Positions 36,093 through 44,844 of a stretch of 64,000 nt of DNA are shown in pieces. Position 1 is the stretch's first letter. The number at the start of each line of letters is the position of its first letter. The DNA is from Shinella sumterensis (lineage in GTDB: Bacteria; Pseudomonadota; Alphaproteobacteria; Rhizobiales; Rhizobiaceae). The stretch lies in assembly GCF_004514425.2 (NCBI RefSeq), contig NZ_MYFN02000001.1:558001-622000 (forward strand). Reading direction: 5' to 3'. The position numbers and the translations under genes are program-made. Under the pieces are notes generated by a model. It was not told the origin of the DNA. It made no database searches and worked only from the letters and a program-made list of their open reading frames with translations.

Positions 36093-36593
36093 ATGGAAGA
36101 AACGCAGGACAAGGACAATCCCGTCATCCAGAAGGTCGAGGAGAAGGACGCCAGTTCGCTGGTCGCCATCAGCGGGCATCCGCTGCATGCCATGAGCGTG
36201 CACTTTCCCATCGCTTTCGTCTTCGCCACGCTTGGCGTCGACATGCTCTACTGGTGGACGGGCGATACGTTCTGGCTTCGTGTCGGGCTGTGGTCTTCCG
36301 GCGGCGCATTTTTCCTTGGCATGGCGGCCGGCCTCGTCGGCACGGTCGAATTGCTGCTGGTGCCCGGCATTCGCGCGCGCGCGGCCAGTTGGGCCCATGC
36401 CATTTCCGCCATGACCCTCATTGCCGTGATGGGCGCCAACTGGGGCACGCGCGTCATGAACCCACTCGACGTTCTCCCGCAGGGCCTTCTTCTTTCCGGC
36501 CTGGCGGCAGTCCTGACGGGAATGGCGGGTTGGCATGGCGGCAAGCTCATCTTCGATCACGGCGTCGGCCTCATGGTTTCCGCAAAGGATTGA
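36093..36593 (+). CDS. DUF2231 family membrane protein
   Basis: 166 aa from ATG 36093, which has GGGAG 7 bases upstream. An N-terminal charged stretch is followed by GHPLHAMSVHFPIAFVF, the DUF2231 signature, and three more membrane segments. Divergent from subunit II and overlapping the next gene's 3' end by 23 bases. Such proteins are often found beside cytochrome oxidase genes; their role is unknown. Confidence 0.78.
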   Translation: MEETQDKDNPVIQKVEEKDASSLVAISGHPLHAMSVHFPIAFVFATLGVDMLYWWTGDTFWLRVGLWSSGGAFFLGMAAGLVGTVELLLVPGIRARAASWAHAISAMTLIAVMGANWGTRVMNPLDVLPQGLLLSGLAAVLTGMAGWHGGKLIFDHGVGLMVSAKD

Positions 36594-37071
36594 ATTCATC
36601 GTAGAGACGCTTCAGGCCGCCCGGTTCGGAGAGTACGTCGAAAAGCGCGAGATCCATCGCCGGCTTGGCCAGAACGATAAAGAAGATCGCGATGACGACC
36701 CCGCCGCTGAGGATGGTGGCCGTGATGAAGCGCCAGGTCGGATAGATTTCGCCATCGCGGAAAAGCCTGATGACGACGAGGCCCGTCAGCACATGCAGGA
36801 TGGCGAGGAGGCCCACGAGCGCGAGCTTGACGGAGAACCAGGGCTCGAAGGTCTGGCGCAGGAAGATCAGCATCGTTCCGGTCAGAACGGCCACGAACGC
36901 TGCCGGCGAGATGATGCCGATATAGGCAAACCGCACCAGCCGCTGCAAACGCAAGAGCGCGTCCTCATCCTTTGCGTGGGCGCGCTGCACATAAAGTCCC
37001 GGCAGACTGACGATGCCGGCCGCCCAGATTGCGATGGCGGCGATATGCACGAATTTGGCAAGCGCGATCAC
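36571..37071 (-). CDS. CopD/HemJ-like four-helix membrane protein
   Basis: 166 aa with four predicted membrane segments. It begins LAKFVHIAAIAIWAAGIVSLP, with a His in helix 1 and another in helix 3 (ILHVLTGLVVIRLF), a pattern shared by CopD-type and HemJ-type haem-binding proteins. Its ATG overlaps the stop of the CtaG gene, so it probably serves the same oxidase, in haem or copper handling. Confidence 0.65.
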   Translation of the reverse strand: MIALAKFVHIAAIAIWAAGIVSLPGLYVQRAHAKDEDALLRLQRLVRFAYIGIISPAAFVAVLTGTMLIFLRQTFEPWFSVKLALVGLLAILHVLTGLVVIRLFRDGEIYPTWRFITATILSGGVVIAIFFIVLAKPAMDLALFDVLSEPGGLKRLYDEFNPLRKP

Positions 37072-37805
37072 GACGCCGGCCTATCAAGGCTGTTCTGCGA
37101 AAGCAGAATGCGGATGCGCCACAGCATGGCGACCAGATAGGGACCGGCGGCCGGAACCCACATCAGAACACCCGCCAATTGCTGGTCTTCGAGCGGTGAA
37201 AGGCCGAAAGCCGCGGTCGTCGACACGTGCGCGTCATAGAGCGGACCGCGTGAAAAGGTGAGCAGGGCGGCCAGCATGCCCATCTGCAGGACCGTGCCGA
37301 ACAAAAGCGCGCAGGCATTGCCGGCCGACGTGCGCTGATCGAGTGCGACCATCCAGAGCCAGACCGCCGAGCCGAGCAGCGAAAGCTGCATCAGCCAGTA
37401 GGCGGCATGGGAGGAGAGCGCGAACTGATAGGCAACCGGAGAGTGCCAGAGCCAGAACAGCAGTGTATGGGCGGCAAACGCCACGTGCGGCGCGCGAGGG
37501 CGCCACGGCCGTCGGCCCAGAGCAAGGACCAGAAGAGGCGCTGCGACAGCGACGAGCAGAATGTGGTGAAGCACCCTGGCGGAGAACAGCGCGGACGCCA
37601 GCGCGCAGAGCGGCGACACGAAGGCGATGAGCAGTACCGCCATGGCGGCGGCGGCATAGCTGCGATGAACCCCGTCGCGGCTATGTCGATAAAGGGCGAA
37701 CGAGAGCAGCGCCAGCGCAGCAAGCAGAACGGGATCGAAGTTCCAGCGCCAGGGCAGCGACAGAAGATCCGGCGCCGGTCCGCAATAGATTTCGTCGTTC
37801 GGCAT
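37068..37805 (-). CDS. Cytochrome c oxidase assembly protein, caa3-type CtaG
   Basis: 245 aa from ATG 37805 (GGAGAG upstream), seven predicted membrane segments. The caa3 CtaG pattern is visible: an N-terminal YCGPAPDLLSLPWRWNFDP, HHILLVAVAAPLLVL with paired His, and WMVALDQRTSAGNA. It helps load copper into the oxidase. It belongs to the family first known from Bacillus, distinct from the mitochondrial Cox11-like CtaG. Confidence 0.8.
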   Translation of the reverse strand: MPNDEIYCGPAPDLLSLPWRWNFDPVLLAALALLSFALYRHSRDGVHRSYAAAAMAVLLIAFVSPLCALASALFSARVLHHILLVAVAAPLLVLALGRRPWRPRAPHVAFAAHTLLFWLWHSPVAYQFALSSHAAYWLMQLSLLGSAVWLWMVALDQRTSAGNACALLFGTVLQMGMLAALLTFSRGPLYDAHVSTTAAFGLSPLEDQQLAGVLMWVPAAGPYLVAMLWRIRILLSQNSLDRPAS

Positions 37806-37847
37806 CGTTCTCTCCGCTCGGTGCTTCACGCCTGGGCGTCGTCACAA

Positions 37848-37865
37848 GCGGGCCGACTGGCCCGC
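37848..37865. other. GC-rich hairpin upstream of ctaG-type gene
   Basis: A perfect 7-bp inverted repeat GCGGGCC-GACT-GGCCCGC lies 43 bases upstream of the CtaG start. No T-run follows on either strand. It could be an operator or an mRNA leader hairpin; nothing else was found in the 190-bp gap 37,806-37,997. Confidence 0.35.
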
Positions 37866-37997
37866 GTGCTTCGGCCGGCGTCGCCGCGCCGCCCGAATTG
37901 CCCCTGTCCGAAGCGACATAGGTCGCTGCTGCGGCAAGTCCATCAATTGGCTGCTTTTTTCGGCCGACGATGCGGATAGCTGGATTATGCGAGAAAT

Positions 37998-39071
37998 CTA
38001 CGGGGCGGTGATATCCGTGGGCCTTGCTTTCTGAGCGTTCTGCTCCTCGGTAAAGAGTGACCACGCGGAGATGAAGAGGGCGGCGATCAGGGGACCGATC
38101 ACGAAGCCATTGATGCCGAACAGTGAAATGCCCCCGACCGTCGAGATCAGCACGACATAATCGGGCAGCCGTGTTCCTTTGCCCACAAGCGGCGGACGCA
38201 GCAGGTTGTCGATCAGCCCGATCACGAACACGCCGATGAGAACCAGGATCACGCCCTTCAGCCAGGCGCCCGCGAGAAAGAGCCAGATCGCGGCCGGAAT
38301 CCAGACCAGCGCCGCACCGACGGCGGGCAACATCGACAGGAACGTCATGACGACGCCCCATAAGAGCGCGCCCTCGATACCCAGGGCCCAGAAGCTGACG
38401 CCGCCAATGGTGCCCTGGACGATCGCGATGATGATGTTGCCTTTGACCGTCGCGCGCACGACATCCGCGACCTTGTCGACGAATTTGCGGCTGTAGTCGT
38501 CACTCAGCGGTATCGCCTTGCGGATCGTCACGCCCAGCGCGGCGCCATCCCTGAACAGGAAGAACAGCAGATAGAGCAGGATGCCGAAGCTGACGAAAAA
38601 CTGCAGGGTGTTCTGGCCGAAGCTCAAAATGGTTCCTGCAATGGACTGACCCGCCTGCATGAAGGCCGATGAGATCTGCTCGCGCAGTTCCGCGAAGCCG
38701 CCGAGCCGCATCGAATTCAGCCAGTTTTCGACGCTTGCCGGCAACGCATTCTGAATGCCCGTGAGATAGGCGTTCAGGTCGATTTCCTTGTTGCTGATCT
38801 TCTCATAGAGGCTTGTACCTTCCTGGATGAGAGAGCCGAGTATGACCATGGCGGGCACGATGACGAGGCAGACGCACAACAGCACCGTTAGCAAGGCCGC
38901 GATGCTGCTGCGGCCGTGCAGTCGCCGTTCCAGTTTCGCGTGAACCGGAAAGAAGATGATGGCGAGAATGAGTGCCCAGAAAATCGCGGTGTAATAGGGC
39001 AGGAGGAGCCAGACGAACGCCACCGTCAGAAGCGTCAGAAGAATGTAGAAGCTGGTACGTTGAACAGACAT
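37998..39071 (-). CDS. AI-2E family transporter (PerM-like permease)
   Basis: 357 aa from ATG 39071, about eight membrane segments with a long soluble loop (about 100-150). The family pattern includes PYYTAIFWALILAIIFFPV near residue 30 and VALIGLIDNLLRPPLVG-like residues near 280 (here IGLIDNLLRPPLVGKG). Inner-membrane exporter or Na+/H+ antiporter-like protein; the substrate cannot be deduced. Confidence 0.85.
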   Translation of the reverse strand: MSVQRTSFYILLTLLTVAFVWLLLPYYTAIFWALILAIIFFPVHAKLERRLHGRSSIAALLTVLLCVCLVIVPAMVILGSLIQEGTSLYEKISNKEIDLNAYLTGIQNALPASVENWLNSMRLGGFAELREQISSAFMQAGQSIAGTILSFGQNTLQFFVSFGILLYLLFFLFRDGAALGVTIRKAIPLSDDYSRKFVDKVADVVRATVKGNIIIAIVQGTIGGVSFWALGIEGALLWGVVMTFLSMLPAVGAALVWIPAAIWLFLAGAWLKGVILVLIGVFVIGLIDNLLRPPLVGKGTRLPDYVVLISTVGGISLFGINGFVIGPLIAALFISAWSLFTEEQNAQKARPTDITAP

Positions 39072-39159
39072 GGTTGCCTTGCTGGCTGAGCGGTTCACCC
39101 TGCGGATGCAGGACGTCGCGGGTGAACAATAAAGACAGATTCAAGCAAAGGACAATGGG

Positions 39160-39183
39160 AAACCGCCCTTGCGAGGGCGGCAG
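39160..39183 (-). terminator. Intrinsic terminator of the transglutaminase-like gene
   Basis: A perfect 7-bp GC stem (39163-39169 with 39174-39180, loop TGCG on the plus strand) lies 3 bases after the gene's stop. On the minus strand it is followed by TTT. Confidence 0.65.
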
Positions 39184-39993
39184 CTACCCTGCCGCTTCCT
39201 CCGTCACGACCTCGAAGCGGGTCAGGCGGGCGGGACCGAACGCCGTCGAAAGCGCGACGTCTGTCGCATCGCGTCCCGTCGCCATCAATATGCGACCGAT
39301 GCGGGGCGTGTTGTGGCGGGCATCGAGCGTGTACCAGCGACCGCTGAGATACACTTCGAACCAGGCGCTGAAATCCATGGGGTGCGGATCGCTTGGGACA
39401 CCGATATCGCCGAGATAGCCGGTGCAATAGCGGGCGGGAATGTTCATGCAGCGGCAAAGCGTGATCGCCAGATGCGCAAAATCGCGGCACACGCCGGTTC
39501 GGTCGTTGAACCCGCCATAGGCGGTTCGTAGCGGATCGGCCTTCTCGTAATCGAATTCTATGCGTTCGTGCACGAAGTCCACGATGGCCTGCACACGCGG
39601 CCAGCCGAGCGGCATGGCGGAAAACCGCTTCCAGGCGAAATCCGACAGCCGATCCGTATCGCAGTACCGGCTGCCGAGCAGGAAGACCAGCACGTCGTCG
39701 GGCAGGTCCTTGATGTCATGCTGGACGGCGTTTTCCGGTACGGGATCCGGCAGGCCGCTGTCGTAGATCTCGAAGCGGGTGGAGATCGTCGTCAGGCCGG
39801 CCGGCGCAACGATGCGGCTGCAGGCATTGCCGAACCCGTCGAGATACTCCCATGCCTCGATCGGACGGTCGAAGGTCAGGACCTGCTCCGTCAGCAGATC
39901 GGCGCGCCGGCTCGGATGGATGTTGAGAACCAACAGCATGGCCGTGTCGTTCTCGCATTCGTAACCGATATCGAAGCCGGCGCGTATTTTCAT
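39184..39993 (-). CDS. Transglutaminase-like cysteine protease family protein
   Basis: 269 aa from ATG 39993 with GGGG upstream. The N-terminal transglutaminase beta domain is followed by a catalytic core with TGVCRDFAHLAITLCR (Cys nucleophile, near residue 170), FSAWFEVYLSGRWYTLDARHN (His and Asp). No signal peptide. Bacterial members of this fold are peptidases or amidases; substrate unknown. Confidence 0.82.
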   Translation of the reverse strand: MKIRAGFDIGYECENDTAMLLVLNIHPSRRADLLTEQVLTFDRPIEAWEYLDGFGNACSRIVAPAGLTTISTRFEIYDSGLPDPVPENAVQHDIKDLPDDVLVFLLGSRYCDTDRLSDFAWKRFSAMPLGWPRVQAIVDFVHERIEFDYEKADPLRTAYGGFNDRTGVCRDFAHLAITLCRCMNIPARYCTGYLGDIGVPSDPHPMDFSAWFEVYLSGRWYTLDARHNTPRIGRILMATGRDATDVALSTAFGPARLTRFEVVTEEAAG

Positions 39994-40069
39994 TGGTATG
40001 CCCCTGGAACAGCAGTAATGACCCGCAACGCTCTCGCATGCTTGGCGTTCCATTCAGGGTGCAGGAGAC

Positions 40070-40450
40070 CTATGCGCGCCGAGCCTTGCGGTTTGCGTAG
40101 CGCAGGTCACGCGCTGCTTTTCGCGCCGCCTCGTCTTCGATCACGCGTGCGACACGCGCTTTTTCGGCGCTCTCGCGGGCGTGCGTCTCGGCAAGCGCGG
40201 CTGCTTGTGCCTCGGCCTGCAAAGTGGCCTCTTCGGCGGCGATCCGGGCCTGCTCTTCCGTTTTGACGCGTTCGCGCTCGATGCGGCGCTCCTCGCGTGC
40301 GGCGGCGATGAGCGCACGTTCAGCCTGGCGTTCCGCTCTGGCGGGCGCCGCGGTCACCTGGGCCGCGCGATAGGCTTTCAGCAGGGCCGACTTCGCATCG
40401 GCAGATGCCGTGCGGCGGTCGGAAAGCTGGTTGTCTCTGGCGTTCTTCAA
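40070..40450 (-). CDS. DUF6481-type small charged coiled-coil protein
   Basis: 126 aa from TTG 40450 with AGGA upstream. Almost entirely Ala, Arg, Glu and Lys, forming one long predicted coiled coil (about residues 35-115) with a basic C-terminus (YANRKARRA). N-terminal SADAKSALLKAYRAAQ resembles a small family common in rhizobia. Function unknown. Confidence 0.7.
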   Translation of the reverse strand: MKNARDNQLSDRRTASADAKSALLKAYRAAQVTAAPARAERQAERALIAAAREERRIERERVKTEEQARIAAEEATLQAEAQAAALAETHARESAEKARVARVIEDEAARKAARDLRYANRKARRA

Positions 40451-40486
40451 ACTTTCGTCCTGTCTATCTTGATTGGAAGGGAGGTG

Positions 40487-40711
40487 TCATCGCGCAGCGG
40501 CGCGCTTTGCGAGGAGAGCGGAAGTGGCGGACGCGCTGTCCTCCATCTTCTTGGCAAGGCGCGCTTCGCGAAGCCGTTGCGTCTTGGCATCGCGGGACTC
40601 GTTGATGGCGGCCAGCTCCTCAACCGCCTCGGCCTTGGAGAAGAAGGGTGTCTGGATCGCATTGAACGCGATCTCGGCCTTCTGGCGTGACAGGCTATAT
40701 TTCTCTGTCAT
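40487..40711 (-). CDS. Small charged hypothetical protein
   Basis: 74 aa from ATG 40711 with AAAGGA upstream. Helical and charged (KTQRLREARLAKKMED). It lies 36 bases upstream of the DUF6481-type gene in the same direction and may be co-transcribed with it. No family recognised. Confidence 0.6.
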   Translation of the reverse strand: MTEKYSLSRQKAEIAFNAIQTPFFSKAEAVEELAAINESRDAKTQRLREARLAKKMEDSASATSALLAKRAAAR

Positions 40712-40753
40712 GGGATTTCCTTTGGTGATGCTCGACAGTCGAGCTGAAAACAA

Positions 40754-40778
40754 AAGGCCAGGCGATTTGCCTGGCCTT
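40754..40778 (-). terminator. Intrinsic terminator of the cold-shock gene
   Basis: A perfect 10-bp stem (40754-40763 with 40769-40778) with a 5-base loop lies 64 bases after the cspA-type stop. On the minus strand the tail reads TTTTGTTTTC. Confidence 0.8.
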
Positions 40779-40841
40779 GTTTGGGTGGTGCGCTTCCGGC
40801 AGTGCCAGTACATCCGTGGTCAAGGCGAAGCGCTACCCTGA

Positions 40842-41051
40842 TCAGGCGGCCTGGAGATTGCAGGCCGACATTTTGCCCGACTTGTTGTCGCGCTCCAGCT
40901 CATAGCCGATCTTCTGGCCTTCGACGAGTTCGCGCATGCCGGCGCGCTCGACGGCAGAGATGTGAACGAACGCGTCGGCGTCGCCGTTATCAGGCTGAAT
41001 GAAGCCGAAGCCCTTGGTGGAATTGAACCATTTAACTGTGCCAGTGGTCAT
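40842..41051 (-). CDS. Cold-shock protein, CspA family
   Basis: 69 aa, the standard single-domain length. RNA-binding motifs KGFGFI (RNP1) and AFVHISAV (RNP2) are intact. It starts [14 protein letters not shown]. It binds single-stranded RNA or DNA and acts as an RNA chaperone. A long upstream stretch without genes (to about 41,222) leaves room for a structured leader, as is usual for this family. Confidence 0.93.
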   Translation of the reverse strand: MTTGTVKWFNSTKGFGFIQPDNGDADAFVHISAVERAGMRELVEGQKIGYELERDNKSGKMSACNLQAA

Positions 41052-41222
41052 GATGAACCCTTTCGTAGCAACATTGAGAAACCGATGCGCCGAGGCGCGC
41101 CGGAGGATGATAGCGATTTTGAAAGGAAGTTCGTTCAGGGCGCGGTGCCAGACGCGCAACAAGCAAAGCTCAAAGCAAATTCGATGTGCACTTGTACCTG
41201 CGCAAGACAGGCGCGTCAACCA
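41052..41222. other. Leader/promoter region of the cold-shock gene
   Basis: 171 bases between the cold-shock start and the next possible gene. It is GC-mixed with short AT stretches. No clear promoter or hairpin was recognised, but a long 5' untranslated leader would fit a cold-shock gene. Confidence 0.35.
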
Positions 41223-41474
41223 TTAGTTTTTTCGCCATTCCATCTCGTCATTTGGTTGTGATGTGGTGACGTACACGCGCCGACCCGTCCAGCCACCGCT
41301 TTGATTATTGGCCGACATCCCGGCGACCTCAACCAAAGGGAGGATATAGGGGGTGGAAAGGGCGTAGGCAGGGATGGCCACGCCGTTGAATTCACCCTTC
41401 GCGTCGCTCGCCTCGGCCTTTTGCTCGAATGGTGTGACCGGCGAATCAAACGCTATGCTTGCATCGTCGCCCAT
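41223..41474 (-). CDS. Possible small protein of unknown function
   Basis: 83 aa. GGTGAGG lies 4 bases before the ATG, and the third codon positions are mostly G or C, as in real genes here. The sequence (AIPAYALSTPYILPLVEVAGMS; WTGRRVYVTTSQPN) matches no family I know, with no signal or membrane segment. It lies divergent to the WecA-type gene. It could still be a chance frame. Confidence 0.4.
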   Translation of the reverse strand: MGDDASIAFDSPVTPFEQKAEASDAKGEFNGVAIPAYALSTPYILPLVEVAGMSANNQSGGWTGRRVYVTTSQPNDEMEWRKN

Positions 41475-41525
41475 GCGACCTCACCGCTTATGGTCAGGGC
41501 ATCGGCGCGATTGCAGGGGCGTCAG

Positions 41526-42602
41526 ATGGTCTTCTTGCTGCTCGAAAGCTCGGCATCTCTCGTGCTGAGCACGGTTTTCGTGGTTCTGTTACGCTGGTTG
41601 TCGGTGCCGCTTCATCTCATCGATCTGCCGGACCACCGGAAAATCCATGAGGGCGCCGTGCCGCTGTGCGGCGGGATCGCGATCTTCATGGCTTTTGCCG
41701 GTATGAACCTCATCACGGCCAATGGAATGGACGTCGGGCCGGGTTTCTGGTCGGGGACCATGCTTGTCGTCGCGCTCGGAGTGCTGGATGATCGCTTCAC
41801 CCTGCCGGCGCGTCTCCGGTTCGCGGCGCAGGTCCTGATTGCGCTGGCGCTGATCGCCGCCGAGGGCCTCGGACGGATTTCGCTCGGTGACCTGTTGCCG
41901 ATGGCCGGTCCCGCGGCCTACGGCTTGCTCTTCGTCATCTCTGTCGTCTTCGTCGTCGGGCTGATCAATGCCTGGAACATGGCTGATGGCGTCGATGGGC
42001 TTGCCGGCGGGATTGCCGCGTCCACTCTCGTCTGGATCCTTGCGCTTGTGCTCCTGACCGGGGAGGAGGGGCTTGTCTTTCCGGTTGCCGCTCTGCTTGC
42101 GGCGGTCGGCGGCTTTCTCGTCTTCAACCTGCGCAGCCCGTGGCGCGCACGCGCCTGCGTCTATCTCGGCGATGCCGGCAGCACCGGCCTGGGCGCAATC
42201 ATCGCCTATCTGATCCTGCGCCTGTCGGATGGCGCGGACGGACTGCCGTTTCCATCCCTGTTGTGGCTGGTGATCCTTCCTGTCATCGATACGCTGAGCC
42301 TCATGGTGCGTCGCCTTCTCGATCACCGCAGCCCCATGTCGGCGGACCGTCGGCACCTGCACCATCTCATGATCGATTCCGGTCTGTCCCCGGCCGCGAC
42401 CAGCTACATCATCATTCTCGTCTCCTTCCTGTGTGGAGGCATCGGTTATCTCGGCCTGCTGTTTACGGTGCCGCAGCAGGTGATGGTGGGCGGCCTGCTC
42501 CTCGTTGCGGTTACGCACAGTGCCTTCGTGCTCGCCGTCGAAACCGCCACGCACCGGCGTGCCGACCGGGCCGCCAGCCCATCCATCAAGCTGCAGATAT
42601 AG
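41526..42602 (+). CDS. WecA/MraY family undecaprenyl-phosphate sugar-1-phosphate transferase
   Basis: 358 aa from ATG 41526 (AGGGG upstream); ATG 41490 lacks a ribosome site. About ten membrane segments. The family motifs DLPDHRKIHEGAVPLCGGI, NAWNMADGVDGLAGG (the metal/catalytic NxxNxxDGxDGL) and YLGDAGSTGLG are intact, as is the DRRHLHHLMID basic loop of WecA. It would start a glycan by loading a sugar phosphate on undecaprenyl phosphate, so it is probably the priming enzyme of this polysaccharide region. Confidence 0.88.
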   Translation: MVFLLLESSASLVLSTVFVVLLRWLSVPLHLIDLPDHRKIHEGAVPLCGGIAIFMAFAGMNLITANGMDVGPGFWSGTMLVVALGVLDDRFTLPARLRFAAQVLIALALIAAEGLGRISLGDLLPMAGPAAYGLLFVISVVFVVGLINAWNMADGVDGLAGGIAASTLVWILALVLLTGEEGLVFPVAALLAAVGGFLVFNLRSPWRARACVYLGDAGSTGLGAIIAYLILRLSDGADGLPFPSLLWLVILPVIDTLSLMVRRLLDHRSPMSADRRHLHHLMIDSGLSPAATSYIIILVSFLCGGIGYLGLLFTVPQQVMVGGLLLVAVTHSAFVLAVETATHRRADRAASPSIKLQI

Positions 42603-42612
42603 GAGGAGCCCG

Positions 42613-43446
42613 ATGTCGATCTCCGTGCTGATCATGACGCTGAACGAGGAGAAGAACCTGCCCGCCTGCCTCGCCTCGCTGGACTGGTGCGATGATATCG
42701 TCGTGCTCGATTCCTATTCGACCGATGCGACGGTGGAGATCGCGCGGGCTGCCGGCGCCCGCGTCTACCAACGGGTGCACGACACGGAATCGAACCAGCG
42801 CACCTACGGGCTGAAGGAGATCGAGTACAAGTATCCCTGGGTCTACACGCCCGATGCCGACGAAGTGACGCCGCCGGATCTGCGCGACGAGATGCTGGCG
42901 ATCGCGCGTGATCAGAAGCGGCCCGAAAGCGCCTTCCGCATCCGCTACAAGAACATGTTCATGGGGCGATGGATCAAGCACAGCAGCCTCTACCCGACCT
43001 GGATCACGCGGCTGGTCCGGCCCGATCGCGTGCGCTATGAGCGCGACGCCCATTCCCGCTGTCTGACCGAAGGACCGGAAGGCCGGCTCAATGCGCATTT
43101 CATCCACTACAGCTTCAACAAGGGCATGAATGCCTGGTACGACAAGCACAACCGCTACTCCTCGTCGGAAGCGCGCGAGACCGTCGTCAGCCTGCGCGAG
43201 AAGCGCGTGCCGTGGCACGATGTCCTGAGCGGCGTGCCGGAGGTGCGACGACGGGCGCTCAAGGAATTAGCCATGCGTCTGCCGTTCCGGCCGACGGCGC
43301 GCTTTCTCTACATGTATGTTCTGCGCGGCGGTTTTCTCGATGGCAAGGAAGGCTACCACTATTGCCGGCTGCTCGCCGCTTACGAATACATGATCGTCAT
43401 CAAGACCGAAGAGTTGCGGCGCCGGGAAGAAGGTTTGCCGGTCTGA
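42613..43446 (+). CDS. Glycosyltransferase family 2 (WaaE/KdtX-like)
   Basis: 277 aa, with AGGAGGAG before ATG 42613. GT-A signature SVLIMTLNEEKNLPACL and VVLDSYSTDATVEIA at the N-terminus, with PDADE as the DxD-like metal site near residue 80. It lies 10 bases after the priming transferase gene. Likely a cytoplasmic transferase adding a sugar to the lipid-linked glycan. Confidence 0.85.
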   Translation: MSISVLIMTLNEEKNLPACLASLDWCDDIVVLDSYSTDATVEIARAAGARVYQRVHDTESNQRTYGLKEIEYKYPWVYTPDADEVTPPDLRDEMLAIARDQKRPESAFRIRYKNMFMGRWIKHSSLYPTWITRLVRPDRVRYERDAHSRCLTEGPEGRLNAHFIHYSFNKGMNAWYDKHNRYSSSEARETVVSLREKRVPWHDVLSGVPEVRRRALKELAMRLPFRPTARFLYMYVLRGGFLDGKEGYHYCRLLAAYEYMIVIKTEELRRREEGLPV

Positions 43447-43563
43447 TCGATTGTCGCTGCCGGCGCGAGCCGTGTTGCCGCCGCCGCCGGGAGAAGAAGA
43501 CACGAGGCTCCCCTTCCGGCGGTTGAGTTTTGCGATCCCGCGCATCCGGGAAGGAGGCCGCCC

Positions 43564-44844
43564 GTGACCCTGCTATTGACCTGCCTTCTTTGCCTGACGG
43601 TCGCCCTGCTCTTGGTGTGGGGCATGCTGGCGCCGGGCCGCATCTACCAGCTTCCCTTCCTCGTCGGTGTGATGGCCGTGAGTTTTCTTCTGCCGCAGCT
43701 TCCCGGCCTGATGGATGACCGCTTCCTGCCGCGCGGTGCCTACGACCGGATGGTGGCGTTCACGATCTTGTGCCTGGCGGCGGCCTGGCTCGGCTGGATT
43801 TCGACACGCAAGCCGGTCGCCTTCCTGCGCGGGAATTTCAGCGAGGGACGGCTTCTGATCGTTTCGGCCGGGCTTTCCGTCATCGGCGCCTACTTCTATT
43901 TCAAGCTGAGCCGCCTGCCGGGCGACATGGTGGTCGGCGTGCAGATGAGTGGCGTGCCGGTGATCTATCTCTTCGTGGCCCGTCTCATGACCTACGGGCT
44001 TGCAATCGGCGTCCTGTGCCTTGCGAGACGGACATCGCTCTTCGCCCTGTCGATTGTCGTTTTCGATCTCGTCTTCTATCTCGACCGCATCGTCGTCACG
44101 GGCAAACGTGCGGAAGCCGTCGAGCTTTTCGCAATCTTTGCCGTCGCGTTCTGGTTCCATCGCGGGTGGCTCGCGCCGCGGACGATCATACTTGCGGGTG
44201 TCCTGCTGGGCACGTTCCTGATGAACAGCATGGGCGATTACCGCGCGATCACGCGGGAGAACGCCAGTCCGATCTGGCAGGACATCAGCCAGATCGACGT
44301 CACCGCGAATTTCAGGGCAACCCTCAAAGAGGGCGGGCTGGAAGTGCGCAATGCGATCCTGCGCATCGACCATGCCGCCGAGACGCTCGAATTCGATTAC
44401 GGCAAGTTCCACTGGAACCGGCTGGTGTTCAACTATGTCCCCTCCCAGCTCGTCGGTGAGGCAATGAAGCGGTCGCTGATGCTGAGAACGCCCGCCATGG
44501 CGCGTGACTACAACGCGCTGACCGGCACGACGGAGACCGGCATGGCCGATGCATTTCAGTCCTTCTGGTATTTCGGCGCGCTGAAGTTCTTCCTCATCGC
44601 CTATCTCCTGGCGCGGCTCTGGGCGAGCGCCAAGGAAGGGCAGGCGGCAGGGCAGATCGTCTACATGCTGTCGATCGTGCCGGCGATGCATGTTGTGTCA
44701 CACCAGACCGACTGGGTCATCATGGCCTGGGTGCATATGGTGCTGTTTCTTGTCCCGTCGCTGGCGCTGGCGGCCGTTCCCGCAAGACGAGGCCGCAGCG
44801 GACATGCTGACCCGTTCGTATCAAGGAGGCTCGTTCATTCATGA
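43564..44844 (+). CDS. Polytopic membrane protein, probable O-antigen/EPS polymerase (Wzy-like)
   Basis: 426 aa from GTG 43564 with AGGAGG upstream. About ten to eleven hydrophobic segments with a large periplasmic-type loop (about 220-330), the layout of Wzy-type polymerases, which have little sequence conservation. It sits between glycosyltransferase and acyltransferase genes, which supports the role. A short GC inverted repeat (43536-43551) lies in the 117-bp gap before it. Confidence 0.65.
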   Translation: MTLLLTCLLCLTVALLLVWGMLAPGRIYQLPFLVGVMAVSFLLPQLPGLMDDRFLPRGAYDRMVAFTILCLAAAWLGWISTRKPVAFLRGNFSEGRLLIVSAGLSVIGAYFYFKLSRLPGDMVVGVQMSGVPVIYLFVARLMTYGLAIGVLCLARRTSLFALSIVVFDLVFYLDRIVVTGKRAEAVELFAIFAVAFWFHRGWLAPRTIILAGVLLGTFLMNSMGDYRAITRENASPIWQDISQIDVTANFRATLKEGGLEVRNAILRIDHAAETLEFDYGKFHWNRLVFNYVPSQLVGEAMKRSLMLRTPAMARDYNALTGTTETGMADAFQSFWYFGALKFFLIAYLLARLWASAKEGQAAGQIVYMLSIVPAMHVVSHQTDWVIMAWVHMVLFLVPSLALAAVPARRGRSGHADPFVSRRLVHS

